Shown: positions 17,582 to 25,823 of the stretch, in pieces | Layout: every line of letters starts with the position of its first letter | Position numbering within the stretch: the first letter of the stretch is position 1 | NCBI RefSeq assembly: GCF_003217775.1 | Contig: NZ_QJVJ01000004.1 | Span: 124,001-188,000, forward strand | Direction: 5' to 3' | DNA: 64,000 nt | Origin: Paenibacillus flagellatus | GTDB taxonomy: Bacteria; Bacillota; Bacilli; Paenibacillales; NBRC-103111 | Translations under genes and position numbers: made by a program | The notes under the pieces: model-generated | Told to the model about the DNA's origin: nothing | The model's input: the letters and a program-made list of their open reading frames with translations, nothing else | Databases searched by the model: none

Positions 17582-18556
17582 TCAATACGAACGGTCGCCT
17601 AAAAAATGCGCGATCTGGATCAAATCCCGCTTCGCGCGAATGTCCGGCAGTCCGGACAGCGCCGCGATCGCCCGGTCGATATACCGCGACGACAGCCTGT
17701 CCGCCGCCTCGATGTACGGCCCGTTCCGGATGATCCGGAGAAACGGCGAAACGTCCGTCTGCCCGTCGACGAGCCGGATGCGCTCGATTTCCGCGAGCAG
17801 CTCGTCCCGGACGAGCGGATCCCGCAGCGCGTACAGGACGGGCAGCGTCAAGTTGCCCTGGCGGATATCGCTGCCCGGCGGCTTGCCGAGCTCCTTCTCC
17901 GTCCCCGTCAAATCGAGAATGTCGTCGCGAATTTGGAACGCCATCCCGGCGTTGTAGCCGAAGGCGTACAGTCTGTCGCAGATGTCCTCCGGCGCTTCGG
18001 CCGCGACGGCGCCGAGCTGGCAGCTGATCGCGATGAGCAGCGCCGTCTTCCGCTTGATGCGTAGCAAGTAATGGCGCAGCGTCTGATCGGTCCGGAAAAA
18101 AAAGCGGACCTGCTCCATCTCGCCGATGCTCAACTCCACCAGCGCATTGGACAAAATTTGATGAATGCGCGGGTCGGACAGCTGCGTCGCCACCATCAAC
18201 GCTTTCGCGAATATATAGTCGCCCGTATACATGGCGATCCGGTTGTCCCACTTCGACTTGACGGTCAGCTGCCCGCGGCGCATGTCGGCGTCGTCGATGA
18301 CGTCGTCGTGGACGAGCGACGCCATGTGGATCAGCTCGAGCGGCACCGCGATATGCTTGATGCGCTGCAGGTCGTAACGGCCGAATTGGGCGGCGAGCAG
18401 CACGAACACCGGCCGAATGCGCTTCCCCCCCGCCTTCAGCAGATGCAGCGACGTCTCCTCCAGCATCGCGTGGTCGGTATGTATGCTTTCCTCGAGCTCC
18501 CGCTCGACGAAAGCGATATCTTTTCTCATTCGGGCATAAATGTCCAATAGTTTCAT
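17582..18556 (-). CDS. hepT: Heptaprenyl diphosphate synthase component 2 (catalytic)
   Basis: trans-Polyprenyl synthase making the isoprenoid side chain of menaquinone-7, acting with HepS. 324 residues. Both aspartate-rich motifs are present: HDDVIDDAD (first) and RDDILD (second), with GGKRIRPVF and the FQIRDD block. It follows mqnA by 4 bp and ends the menaquinone cluster before ndk. ATG 18556 is inferred from overlap and length. Confidence 0.95.
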   Translation of the reverse strand: MKLLDIYARMRKDIAFVERELEESIHTDHAMLEETSLHLLKAGGKRIRPVFVLLAAQFGRYDLQRIKHIAVPLELIHMASLVHDDVIDDADMRRGQLTVKSKWDNRIAMYTGDYIFAKALMVATQLSDPRIHQILSNALVELSIGEMEQVRFFFRTDQTLRHYLLRIKRKTALLIAISCQLGAVAAEAPEDICDRLYAFGYNAGMAFQIRDDILDLTGTEKELGKPPGSDIRQGNLTLPVLYALRDPLVRDELLAEIERIRLVDGQTDVSPFLRIIRNGPYIEAADRLSSRYIDRAIAALSGLPDIRAKRDLIQIAHFLGDRSY

Positions 18557-18560
18557 TCGG

Positions 18561-19412
18561 TCACCTGGTTACGGAATTGTCGGCCCACATATGAAGCGGG
18601 GCCGGTTCGGGCAGCAGTCCCATTTCCTCCGCGTAACGGAAATACAAGCTGAGCCCTCTGCGCTGATCGGGACCGAAGTCGTGGCTCAAGTTGCGGAAGT
18701 AGCCGCGCCAATACGCCTCCGTGCCTCCGATGACGCCCTGCGCCTTCCGGACGATCGGGTCCGGATCGCGCAAGCCGGCCGCCTTGCTCTCGAGAAACGC
18801 CTCGTGCACGGCCGCCACCAGCTCGGGATAAGCGCGGATCGTCTCCTTGCGGACGGCCCATACGGCGAACGTCATCCACTCGCCGGTATAACGCTGCCAC
18901 AAGCCGCCCATGTCGGACACCTCGTACGGATGCTCCCGCCAGCTGGCGCGTATGGCATCGTCCCCGATCAACAGCGCCGCGTCCGCGTGTTTCATCATTG
19001 TATCCAAAGACGGAGCGGCGTACACGTAGTTCGGCGTCACGCCGACGAACTTGCCGAGCACGATTTTCAGCAAATTGACCGTCGTCGCCGACGTCGTCGG
19101 CAGCATGACCGTGGCGCCGTCCAGCTCCGAGAGCGGTTTTTTGTGAAACAGCAGCAGCGAATTGACGTTGCCGTAGGCGCTGACGGACAGTTCCGGATAC
19201 AGCTCGTACCGATCGTGCGATTCCGCGTACGCGAACGAGGAAATCGCTCCCATGTCGACCTCTCCGGCCAGCATCGCCTTGTTCAGTCCGGTCGGCACCT
19301 GCTCGATCCATTCGAGCCGGGAGCCGAACCGTTCGTGCGGAAAATGATGGTAGATCGGCCACACGTTCGTATAATGGATTTTCCCGATGCGTATCCGCGA
19401 ATCCTGCTGCAT
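18561..19412 (-). CDS. mqnA: Chorismate dehydratase MqnA (futalosine menaquinone pathway)
   Basis: Converts chorismate to 3-enolpyruvylbenzoate, the entry step of the futalosine route. About 283 residues with the periplasmic-binding-protein-like MqnA/MqnD fold: RIGKIHYTNVWPIYHHF, VPTGLNKAMLAGEVDMGAISSF, LLLFHKKPL, LPTTSATTVNLLKI, LLIGDDAIR. ATG 19412 lies two bases after the ubiX stop and has GGGGAG 9 nt upstream, so I prefer it to the upstream in-frame starts. The neighbouring ubiX, ubiA and menG all fit menaquinone synthesis. Confidence 0.88.
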   Translation of the reverse strand: MQQDSRIRIGKIHYTNVWPIYHHFPHERFGSRLEWIEQVPTGLNKAMLAGEVDMGAISSFAYAESHDRYELYPELSVSAYGNVNSLLLFHKKPLSELDGATVMLPTTSATTVNLLKIVLGKFVGVTPNYVYAAPSLDTMMKHADAALLIGDDAIRASWREHPYEVSDMGGLWQRYTGEWMTFAVWAVRKETIRAYPELVAAVHEAFLESKAAGLRDPDPIVRKAQGVIGGTEAYWRGYFRNLSHDFGPDQRRGLSLYFRYAEEMGLLPEPAPLHMWADNSVTR

Positions 19413-19413
19413 G

Positions 19414-20019
19414 TCAAGCATCTCCCCATCGTCGAAACAATTCGTTATCGATTCCCATGTAGTCCAACACTTTGCCAACCATGAAGTCTACCAGCTCGTC
19501 CATCGTCTGCGGCTTTTGGTAGTAAGCCGGCATGGCGGGGACGATGCCGACGCCGAGCTTCGCGAGCTTCAGCATGTTCTCGAGATGGATGGCGTGAAGC
19601 GGCGTCTCCCGCGGAACGAGAATAAGCTTGCGTCGCTCCTTCAGCATGACGTCGGCCGCCCGCTCGAGCAAGTTGCCGGAAGCGCCGTGCGCGATGCCGG
19701 ACAGCGTACCCATGCTGCACGGCACGATCGCCATGCCGGCGGTGCGGAACGACCCGCTCGCGATCGCGGCGCCGATGTCGTTGATCGGATAATAACGCGG
19801 CTTCGTCTCGAACCGGGCGAACCGCTCCTCGATCGTCCTCTGACGATGCGCGGCGTCCCAGCCGAGCTCCTCGTGCAGCACGCGCCAGCCGGCGTCCGTC
19901 ACGACGAGGTGGACGGGCAGCCTGCGCGCGAGCAGCTCCTCGCACAGCCGGACGCCGTAAACGGCGCCGCTCGCTCCGGTGAGCCCGACGACCCAGCCCG
20001 CGCTCCCGCTCGTCACCAT
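19414..20019 (-). CDS. ubiX: UbiX-type flavin prenyltransferase
   Basis: Makes prenylated FMN for UbiD-type decarboxylases; here probably for the decarboxylase of the futalosine pathway. About 201 residues: VVGLTGASGAVYGVRL near the N-terminus, VVTDAGWRVL, PCSMGTLSGIAHGASGNLL and LVPRETPLHAIHLENMLKL are the UbiX signature blocks. The start codon overlaps the ubiA stop. The assignment to the Mqn pathway comes from the neighbours, not from the sequence alone. Confidence 0.9.
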   Translation of the reverse strand: MVTSGSAGWVVGLTGASGAVYGVRLCEELLARRLPVHLVVTDAGWRVLHEELGWDAAHRQRTIEERFARFETKPRYYPINDIGAAIASGSFRTAGMAIVPCSMGTLSGIAHGASGNLLERAADVMLKERRKLILVPRETPLHAIHLENMLKLAKLGVGIVPAMPAYYQKPQTMDELVDFMVGKVLDYMGIDNELFRRWGDA

Positions 20020-20888
20020 ACGTAACGCACCACCAGATCGATGAATGTGAAACAAAACACAACCACGCTCAAAACGCCGTTCATCGTGAAGAACGCCGTG
20101 TTCAAGCGGGACAAGTCGTTCGGCGACACGATGATATGCTCATAAAACATAATGGCGTACGCGACGATGAGACCGGCGAAGTACCACCAGCTCAGATCGG
20201 TAAGGAGAAACAGGCTCATGAGGCCGATCGCCGTCATGACGTGAAAAAGCCGGGCCAACAGCAAAGCCCGTCCGATGCCGAACCGGCTCGGGATCGAATG
20301 CAGCCCTTCCTTGCGGTCGTAGTCGGCGTCCTGGCACGCGTATATAACGTCGAAGCCGGCCGTCCAAAACGCCACGCTGACGTAAAGCACGAGCGAAGTC
20401 GTATCGACGGTTCCGGTAATCGCCACCCAGCCGCCGAGCGGCGCCAACGCGATCGTAAGACCGAGGATGAGGTGACACGTCCACGTGAACCGTTTCGTGT
20501 ACGAATAAAAGACGGTCATAAAGACGGCGATCGGCAGCAGCTTCATCGCGAGCGGGCTCAGGTTGGCCGTCGCCACGAAGAGCAGCACGAACGAGATAAT
20601 GATAAATAAGAGCACTTCGCCCGCCGACAGCAGCCCCGCCGGGATAGCCCGGTTGGCGGTGCGCGGGTTTTTCAGGTCGATCGCCTTGTCGATCAGCCTG
20701 TTGAGCCCCATGGCCGCGCTGCGCGCTCCGACCATGGCGACCACGATCCAGCCGATTTGCCCCCAAGTGGGCAGCTCGCCGAACCGGACGACCGAGCCGA
20801 GCAGCGCGCCCATGAAAGCGAACGGCAGCGCGAATATCGTATGCTCGAACTTGATCATTTCCAAAAAGATTTTGGCCTTACTCCACAT
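20013..20888 (-). CDS. ubiA: UbiA-family prenyltransferase (probably MqnP)
   Basis: Membrane prenyltransferase with about eight hydrophobic helices, 291 residues. The first Asp-rich motif is NRLIDKAID and the second is [18 protein letters not shown], both typical of 4-hydroxybenzoate-type UbiA enzymes. In the futalosine context it would attach the heptaprenyl tail made by HepS/HepT. ATG 20888 ([17 protein letters not shown]) has GGGGGAG about 7 nt upstream; it overlaps menG by 11 bp. The substrate is inferred from neighbours. Confidence 0.88.
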   Translation of the reverse strand: MWSKAKIFLEMIKFEHTIFALPFAFMGALLGSVVRFGELPTWGQIGWIVVAMVGARSAAMGLNRLIDKAIDLKNPRTANRAIPAGLLSAGEVLLFIIISFVLLFVATANLSPLAMKLLPIAVFMTVFYSYTKRFTWTCHLILGLTIALAPLGGWVAITGTVDTTSLVLYVSVAFWTAGFDVIYACQDADYDRKEGLHSIPSRFGIGRALLLARLFHVMTAIGLMSLFLLTDLSWWYFAGLIVAYAIMFYEHIIVSPNDLSRLNTAFFTMNGVLSVVVFCFTFIDLVVRYVW

Positions 20889-21615
20889 CGCGCGTCTCCC
20901 CCTGCTGTCCTTTGGAACCGATATGCAGCGCGGCGACGCCGCCCGCAAACGTGTGTACGCGAACGTCCGTCAGCCCGACATCGCGGAAGATGGCGGCCAA
21001 TTGCCGATGGTCCGGAAAATGAACGAGCGACTCGGGGAGCCACTTGTACTGCTCGTACCGTTTGGCGACGAATTTGCCGATCAACGGCAAAATGCGTTGA
21101 AAATAAAAATAAAAAATCGATTTGAACGGCTGCCAAGTCGGCTTCGACATTTCCAACGATACGACCAGCCCCCCGGGCTTGACGACGCGCCGCATTTCCT
21201 GCAGCACCTTCACCAGGTCCGGCACGTTGCGCAGCGCGAAGCCGATCGTGGCGTAGTCGAACGTATCGTCGTCGAACGGCAGCTCCATCGCGTTGCCGTG
21301 CACGAGCCGAATTTGCTTGTCCATGCCGAGCTTGGCGACTTTGCGTTCGCCGAACTCCAGCATGTTGCGGCTGAAATCGAGCCCGACCACTTCGCCCGTC
21401 CGGCTCGCCTCCGCCAGCGCGATCGTCCAATCGCACGTGCCGCAGGCGACGTCCAACGCCTTCGCGCCGGGCTTGACGGCCATCTGGCGCATCGTGAACT
21501 GCCGCCACGCCTTATGCCGGCGGAAGCTGATCAGATCGTTCATCACGTCGTACTTATGCGCGATGCTCTCGAATACGGAGTGCACGAACCGTTCTTTGCT
21601 CGTCTTCATTTCCAC
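20878..21615 (-). CDS. menG: Demethylmenaquinone methyltransferase
   Basis: SAM-dependent final methylation of menaquinone (UbiE/MenG). 245 residues with [24 protein letters not shown], the SAM motif [36 protein letters not shown] and VSLEMSKPT. The start is GTG 21615, with GAGGTG 8 nt upstream. It lies between hepS and the mqn insert, giving the Bacillus order hepS-menG-...-hepT. Confidence 0.95.
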   Translation of the reverse strand: MEMKTSKERFVHSVFESIAHKYDVMNDLISFRRHKAWRQFTMRQMAVKPGAKALDVACGTCDWTIALAEASRTGEVVGLDFSRNMLEFGERKVAKLGMDKQIRLVHGNAMELPFDDDTFDYATIGFALRNVPDLVKVLQEMRRVVKPGGLVVSLEMSKPTWQPFKSIFYFYFQRILPLIGKFVAKRYEQYKWLPESLVHFPDHRQLAAIFRDVGLTDVRVHTFAGGVAALHIGSKGQQGETRDVE

Positions 21616-21627
21616 TTACGGTTCACC

Positions 21628-22491
21628 TCACACTTCTTCCAACGCCCTCGGGGCGCTTATCGCGCGCAGGAACGGCTCCCCGATCTGGTACAGCTCGGCC
21701 ACCAGCTTCTCGGAGTCGAACTGGCGGATCTTGTCCGACAGCGTCTTGAACTGCGACTCGAGCATTTGGAACAGCGTCGCCTTGACGTTGTATTTATGAA
21801 GCAGCGCGCGCAGCTTGCCGGGATCCGTATCCTCGTTCTGCAGCTGGCGGCGCTCTTCCTTCGTACCGATTTGCAGCAAATGCCAAAACGCCCATCCGGA
21901 GCGAAAATCGCGATCCCGCTCGATGCGGCGCAGTTCGTCCAGCAGCACTTCGCAGCGCGTATATCCGTTGAGCATATCGTCCCAGCTGTTCGGCTTCATG
22001 CCTTCGAGCGCCCGGGAGAACGACAGATACAGCTGCGTCTTGATGCTGACGGAATATTGCATGTAATCGTCCGCGGTCATCTTCCATTGGCGCATCCGCG
22101 TATACAGGTTCATCTTCAGCCGGTTCACTTCGCAAATCGCCGTCGCCATCTGGCGGGTCATCTCCACTTGTCCGGCCTGCGCGAGCAAATGGTAAAACCG
22201 GCTGCTGAAATAGTCGCCGGCCAGCACCTTCAGCTGCCGCGACCGGGCCTCCGCCTTTTCCTTCCGTTCGTTCGTCACCGATACGAGATCATGCGTATCG
22301 AGGCCGAGCTGGGCGAGCGATACGACGAGGGCGAACAGCTCGCTCTGCTCGATGAAGGTCGAGCTTTTATGCAGAAACGTATACAAAAGCTGGGTGCGGA
22401 AATTGGGGAAGTCCGGAAGCTCGGTATGATTCCGGATCATATCATAGTCGGTATAAGGTTTTGCCGCCTCCGCAATCGAGTTACTGTTCAT
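21628..22491 (-). CDS. hepS: Heptaprenyl diphosphate synthase component 1
   Basis: Non-catalytic partner of HepT that helps set chain length. 287 residues from ATG 22491 (GGAGG 5 nt upstream). The helical HEPPP_synt_1-type sequence (TQLLYTFLHKSSTFIEQSEL, LKVLAGDYFSSRFYHLLAQAG, AICEVNRLKMNLY) lacks the Asp-rich motifs of the catalytic subunit, as expected. Identification rests on GDYFSSRFY and position next to menG. First gene of hepS-menG-ubiA-ubiX-mqnA-hepT. Confidence 0.88.
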   Translation of the reverse strand: MNSNSIAEAAKPYTDYDMIRNHTELPDFPNFRTQLLYTFLHKSSTFIEQSELFALVVSLAQLGLDTHDLVSVTNERKEKAEARSRQLKVLAGDYFSSRFYHLLAQAGQVEMTRQMATAICEVNRLKMNLYTRMRQWKMTADDYMQYSVSIKTQLYLSFSRALEGMKPNSWDDMLNGYTRCEVLLDELRRIERDRDFRSGWAFWHLLQIGTKEERRQLQNEDTDPGKLRALLHKYNVKATLFQMLESQFKTLSDKIRQFDSEKLVAELYQIGEPFLRAISAPRALEEV

Positions 22492-22550
22492 ACATGCCTC
22501 CGTACCGCCGACAAGCGTCAATGTGCGTTAGTCCGATTAAAATCTAAACC

Positions 22551-22616
22551 ATTATATCATAACCGGAACTCCCGCGCACATTTCTATTGTACATCTTCGT
22601 TAACGATGCCGGTCAA
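22551..22616 (-). promoter_or_regulatory. Candidate promoters of the hepS-hepT operon
   Basis: Two overlapping possibilities on the minus strand: an extended -10, TGATATAAT (TATAAT at 22551-22556), and TTGACC (22611-22616) with TACAAT (22586-22591) at a long 19-bp spacing. The first looks better. Confidence 0.45.
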
Positions 22617-23133
22617 GCCACTTGTGGGTATAAGTTAGGCTAAAATGTGAACTCAAGAAATGCTCTTTCGAACTTTTCCGCTCGTCGACCCCTGCCGCGG
22701 AGCCCGAGAGATCGGTCCGCTTCGCGTCCATCGCGAGCAGCAGCTGCGTACCCGACGCCGCTCCTTCCGGCGTCTCCAAGACGCGGACGAGCAGCTGTCC
22801 GACGTTTTTCGTGCCGGAAAATCCGAGCCGGGCCAGTTCGTACAAATCGTCGTAGATCGATTCGGGCGGCGCGCCGCCCGGCTTCGCCTTCAAGTCGACG
22901 GACAAGATCGAATCGTTCCATTCCACGTGCGCGATATCGAGATGGAGGACGGGCCGGACGAGCACGTCGACCAGATTGCGGTCGGTCAATGTGACGGCCG
23001 TATCGGCGCGAAAGACGGGCGCGTCCGTCCCGCCCGGCCGCAGCGAGCCGTCCAGCTTCGGCACGAGCGACAGCGCCGAGGCGATTCCGACGGAGACTAG
23101 CGAGGCGATCATCAACCGGTACCACGATTTCAC
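22600..23133 (-). CDS. Hypothetical membrane-anchored protein
   Basis: About 177 residues from GTG 23133, chosen because GGAGGG lies 7 nt upstream. One N-terminal hydrophobic segment (LMIASLVSVGIASALSLVP) should anchor a mostly extracytoplasmic domain (LDIAHVEWNDSILSVDLKAK, SIYDDLYELARLGFSGTKNVGQLLVRVLE). I recognise no catalytic motif or family. It stands between mtrB and hepS, where Bacillus has no gene, and a terminator separates it from mtrB. A sporulation or envelope role is possible but is only inferred from the neighbourhood. Confidence 0.65.
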   Translation of the reverse strand: MKSWYRLMIASLVSVGIASALSLVPKLDGSLRPGGTDAPVFRADTAVTLTDRNLVDVLVRPVLHLDIAHVEWNDSILSVDLKAKPGGAPPESIYDDLYELARLGFSGTKNVGQLLVRVLETPEGAASGTQLLLAMDAKRTDLSGSAAGVDERKSSKEHFLSSHFSLTYTHKWLDRHR

Positions 23134-23171
23134 GACCAATCCCTCCCGAGGCAGCTCTTACCTCATTGTAC

Positions 23172-23202
23172 AAAACAAAAAGGCAAGCTATGCCTGCCTT
23201 TT
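23172..23202 (-). terminator. Terminator after mtrB
   Basis: AAGGCAGGC and GCTTGCCTT pair imperfectly on the minus strand, followed by TTTGTTTTG, starting about 23 bp after the mtrB stop. Confidence 0.7.
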
Positions 23203-23224
23203 CGCGTCCAAGGAACCGGAATCG

Positions 23225-23458
23225 TCATTCGTCCGTGTCGACGGTGCCGTATCGCGTCATGACGGTCGCTTTGCCGCGAATTTTGACCGCGGACGTATGC
23301 TCCGTGAATTGGGCGATCATCACTTCGCCTTTGTCGAGCTTCTCCGTATGGTGAAACCGCGTATCGTGACCGCGGGTCAGCCCGATGACGTGAACGCCGT
23401 TCTCCTTCGCTTTGATGACGAAATAATCGCCCTGAACCGTGCCGTTTTCCGTGGCCAT
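23225..23458 (-). CDS. mtrB: TRAP, trp RNA-binding attenuation protein
   Basis: 77 residues; forms an 11-mer ring that binds tryptophan and then (G/U)AG repeats in trp leader RNA. The core [38 protein letters not shown] and AVKIRGKA matches Bacillus TRAP closely. The RNA-contacting Lys-Lys-Arg triad is present as K40, K59 and R61 (K37, K56, R58 in B. subtilis numbering). The start is ATG 23458, with GAGAGG about 8 nt upstream. In B. subtilis mtrB follows mtrA (folE); here folE is absent and gerC lies upstream. The matching trp leader target is at 12607-12691. Confidence 0.95.
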   Translation of the reverse strand: MATENGTVQGDYFVIKAKENGVHVIGLTRGHDTRFHHTEKLDKGEVMIAQFTEHTSAVKIRGKATVMTRYGTVDTDE

Positions 23459-23565
23459 TCCTGTTCATCCTCTCCCGATCCCGCTCCCGCGCGGGTATGT
23501 AAACCGTTTGATCCTAATGATGCGGGAAAAAGGGACGGTTGTCAAATGGGGCGGGACACGCCGCC

Positions 23566-24693
23566 TCATTCCATGATGCCGTCGCCGACGATGGAGACGA
23601 CGGGCGTCACGCGGATGTCCGCTTCGGCGAACGTTTCGCTCCAACGGTCCTCCACCTTCTTCCACTCGCGGTACTGATACGCTCTCGCGTACAGACCGAG
23701 ACCGATCGGATCGACCCGATTCGTCTGCAGCTTCCGGACCAAGCTCGCAAATTGCTTGCCAAGCTCGTCCCGCACCATGGTCTCGAGCGACTTGGCGTTT
23801 TTTTTGATTTCGAAACGAAACATTCGTTCCGAAACGGCGACGTTCATATCCAGCCGGATATCGAAGACGAACCTGCCTTCCCGTACGGACGTTCGGACGC
23901 GCACCTTCCCTTTTTTGACGAAAAAGCTGACCCGGTTTTTCATCAGCCGCTCGTTCGGCGTATCGACCGGGATCGGCAGCGTAAGCGACATTTCATGCTG
24001 CAGCCCGCGCCGCAGCAATTGCAGCAAAGTCGATTCCTGGATGCCTAGAGAGGTAACGTACCGGCCGCGGTCGTCGAGCAAAGCCGTCCCTTTTACTTCG
24101 ATCTCCCGGCGTTTGACCATCTCGGTGACGGAAGCCGTCATCCCTTTATCGTGCATTTGCCGGTGGAACTCCTGCAGCGTCGTCTTCACCGTAATGTTGC
24201 GCCGGCTCGCCGTATCGGTCAGCTTGACGAGATGGAGCGACAAGCGCGGCTTGTTCTCGGGGTAATACCCGATAATATCCGATACTTTGCCGTCGACGGC
24301 GATCACTCTCGCGTTCACCGTCATCTTCGCGTCACGGTACATGACGTCGAGCATTTGAAACCAATCCGGATGCTGCAGCACCCGTTTGCCGATCAGCACC
24401 TCCTGAATTTTGCCGCCCTTCGTCAACGCCGTCACCATCGCGTCGAACCGGCCGCGGGCTTGGCGGATCGTCGTCGATTTCACGCCGAACTCTTCCGTTT
24501 TGCGCTTCGCCTCCTTGCTGAATACCGGGCTTGACATGTAGACGATCGGCTCGTCATGCTCATCCAGGTCGATCCCCATCATGAGCGCGATCGTAATGTC
24601 TTCGAGCTCCGTCCGATCGTAGCAGCCCGCCGTCGCCGCTACAATCGTCGCGAGCGCGGCGGCTAGCCGGACCCATCGTTTGACCGTCTGCAT
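23566..24693 (-). CDS. Ger(x)C-type spore germination lipoprotein (operon 1)
   Basis: 375 residues. The N-terminus is a lipoprotein signal (VRLAAALATIVAATAGC, lipobox Cys at about residue 23), followed by the GerC hallmark CYDRTELEDITIALMMGIDLDE. C-subunit of a GerA-type nutrient germinant receptor in the spore inner membrane. ATG 24693 is chosen because the signal peptide starts there; the frame is open further up but runs into gerB. It is the third gene of a gerA-gerB-gerC operon read 27352 to 23566. Confidence 0.92.
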   Translation of the reverse strand: MQTVKRWVRLAAALATIVAATAGCYDRTELEDITIALMMGIDLDEHDEPIVYMSSPVFSKEAKRKTEEFGVKSTTIRQARGRFDAMVTALTKGGKIQEVLIGKRVLQHPDWFQMLDVMYRDAKMTVNARVIAVDGKVSDIIGYYPENKPRLSLHLVKLTDTASRRNITVKTTLQEFHRQMHDKGMTASVTEMVKRREIEVKGTALLDDRGRYVTSLGIQESTLLQLLRRGLQHEMSLTLPIPVDTPNERLMKNRVSFFVKKGKVRVRTSVREGRFVFDIRLDMNVAVSERMFRFEIKKNAKSLETMVRDELGKQFASLVRKLQTNRVDPIGLGLYARAYQYREWKKVEDRWSETFAEADIRVTPVVSIVGDGIME

Positions 24694-24719
24694 GACCGCT
24701 CTCCTTTCCGACGGCCCGT

Positions 24720-25823
24720 TCAAGCCGTCTCTCCACCCGGTCCGCTCCTTCGGAATAGCCCGAATATTACCCAAAGGAGCACCGGCAAGCCGTAGGCGAC
24801 GATGATGCCGACGATGGACCACAGGTTCTGCATGGCGACCAGATGGGTGAATTGAGGGAAGTAAAACCAGGATACCGCAATCGCGACGACGATCGTGAAG
24901 GCCAGATGCAGACTGTGGTCCTCGCGCCCCGTCAGCTGGCTCGTGCAGAACGCCGCGAACAGAAGCAGCGGCAGCCAAGTCGTCGAGAAGATGAACAGAT
25001 AGAACGCCAAAAAGACGATGTCGAACCGTTCCAAAAAGCGAAACTCGATCACTTTCAGCAAGCTGAGCGTCGGCCACGTATATTCCGTAATTTCGTCCGG
25101 GCTGAAAAACAAGTTGCAGACGACCGTCACAAACACGAAGACGAGCATCGACAGCGTGTTGGCGATCACGATACCGACTCCGGCACGCTCCTTGCGGTTG
25201 AGAAAGGGATATAGAAAAAAACTCAATTCAAAGCCGAGAAACGACAAAACCGTCGATCGGGCCGTTACGAAGACGCGCAGCCACCCTTCCTTCAGGACGG
25301 GCAGCATGTGCAGCCAATGGGCGTTCGGCAGCGTGGCGAGCAGGACGAACGGCGAACCCGCCGCCAGAAAAAAAACGAGCTCCGAGTATCGTCCCAATAT
25401 CCGGACGCCGCTGCGGGCGATGATGTAGCCCGGGATGAAAAACAGGATGAGAATGACGGAAGGCGGCGTTTGCGATAAAATCCATACGCGCGTAATCGAA
25501 ATGGCCGTCGCGATGGTCGTCGTAAAGCCGAGAATCAAGTACAGCGCCATGACGATCGTCATCGCTTTGCCCGCGATTTTGCCGAACCGGTTCGTCACGA
25601 GATCGAGCAGCGTGCCGTCCGGATGCCGCTTCATTACGTTGACGATGGTCAGGCTGGCGGCTACGGCGATCCCCCACCCAATCAAGATCGAGATCCACCC
25701 GTCCGTCCCCGCCTTTTCCGCCAAGTCGCGCGGCATCGTCAATACGCCGATCCCTACTTGGATTCCATGGATGATCAGGATATACTGCATGAGCGTAATT
25801 TCGTTGAAGCCGTACTTTTTCAT
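24720..25823 (-). CDS. GerB-type spore germination permease (operon 1)
   Basis: 367 residues, about ten transmembrane segments, APC-superfamily-like GerAB permease fold. N-terminus EITLMQYILIIHGIQVGIGVLTMPRDLAEKAGTDGWISIL is the typical GerB opening. This subunit is thought to hold the germinant-binding site. ATG 25823 overlaps the gerA stop by 4 bp (ATGA-type), so translation is coupled. Confidence 0.92.
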   Translation of the reverse strand: MKKYGFNEITLMQYILIIHGIQVGIGVLTMPRDLAEKAGTDGWISILIGWGIAVAASLTIVNVMKRHPDGTLLDLVTNRFGKIAGKAMTIVMALYLILGFTTTIATAISITRVWILSQTPPSVILILFFIPGYIIARSGVRILGRYSELVFFLAAGSPFVLLATLPNAHWLHMLPVLKEGWLRVFVTARSTVLSFLGFELSFFLYPFLNRKERAGVGIVIANTLSMLVFVFVTVVCNLFFSPDEITEYTWPTLSLLKVIEFRFLERFDIVFLAFYLFIFSTTWLPLLLFAAFCTSQLTGREDHSLHLAFTIVVAIAVSWFYFPQFTHLVAMQNLWSIVGIIVAYGLPVLLWVIFGLFRRSGPGGETA

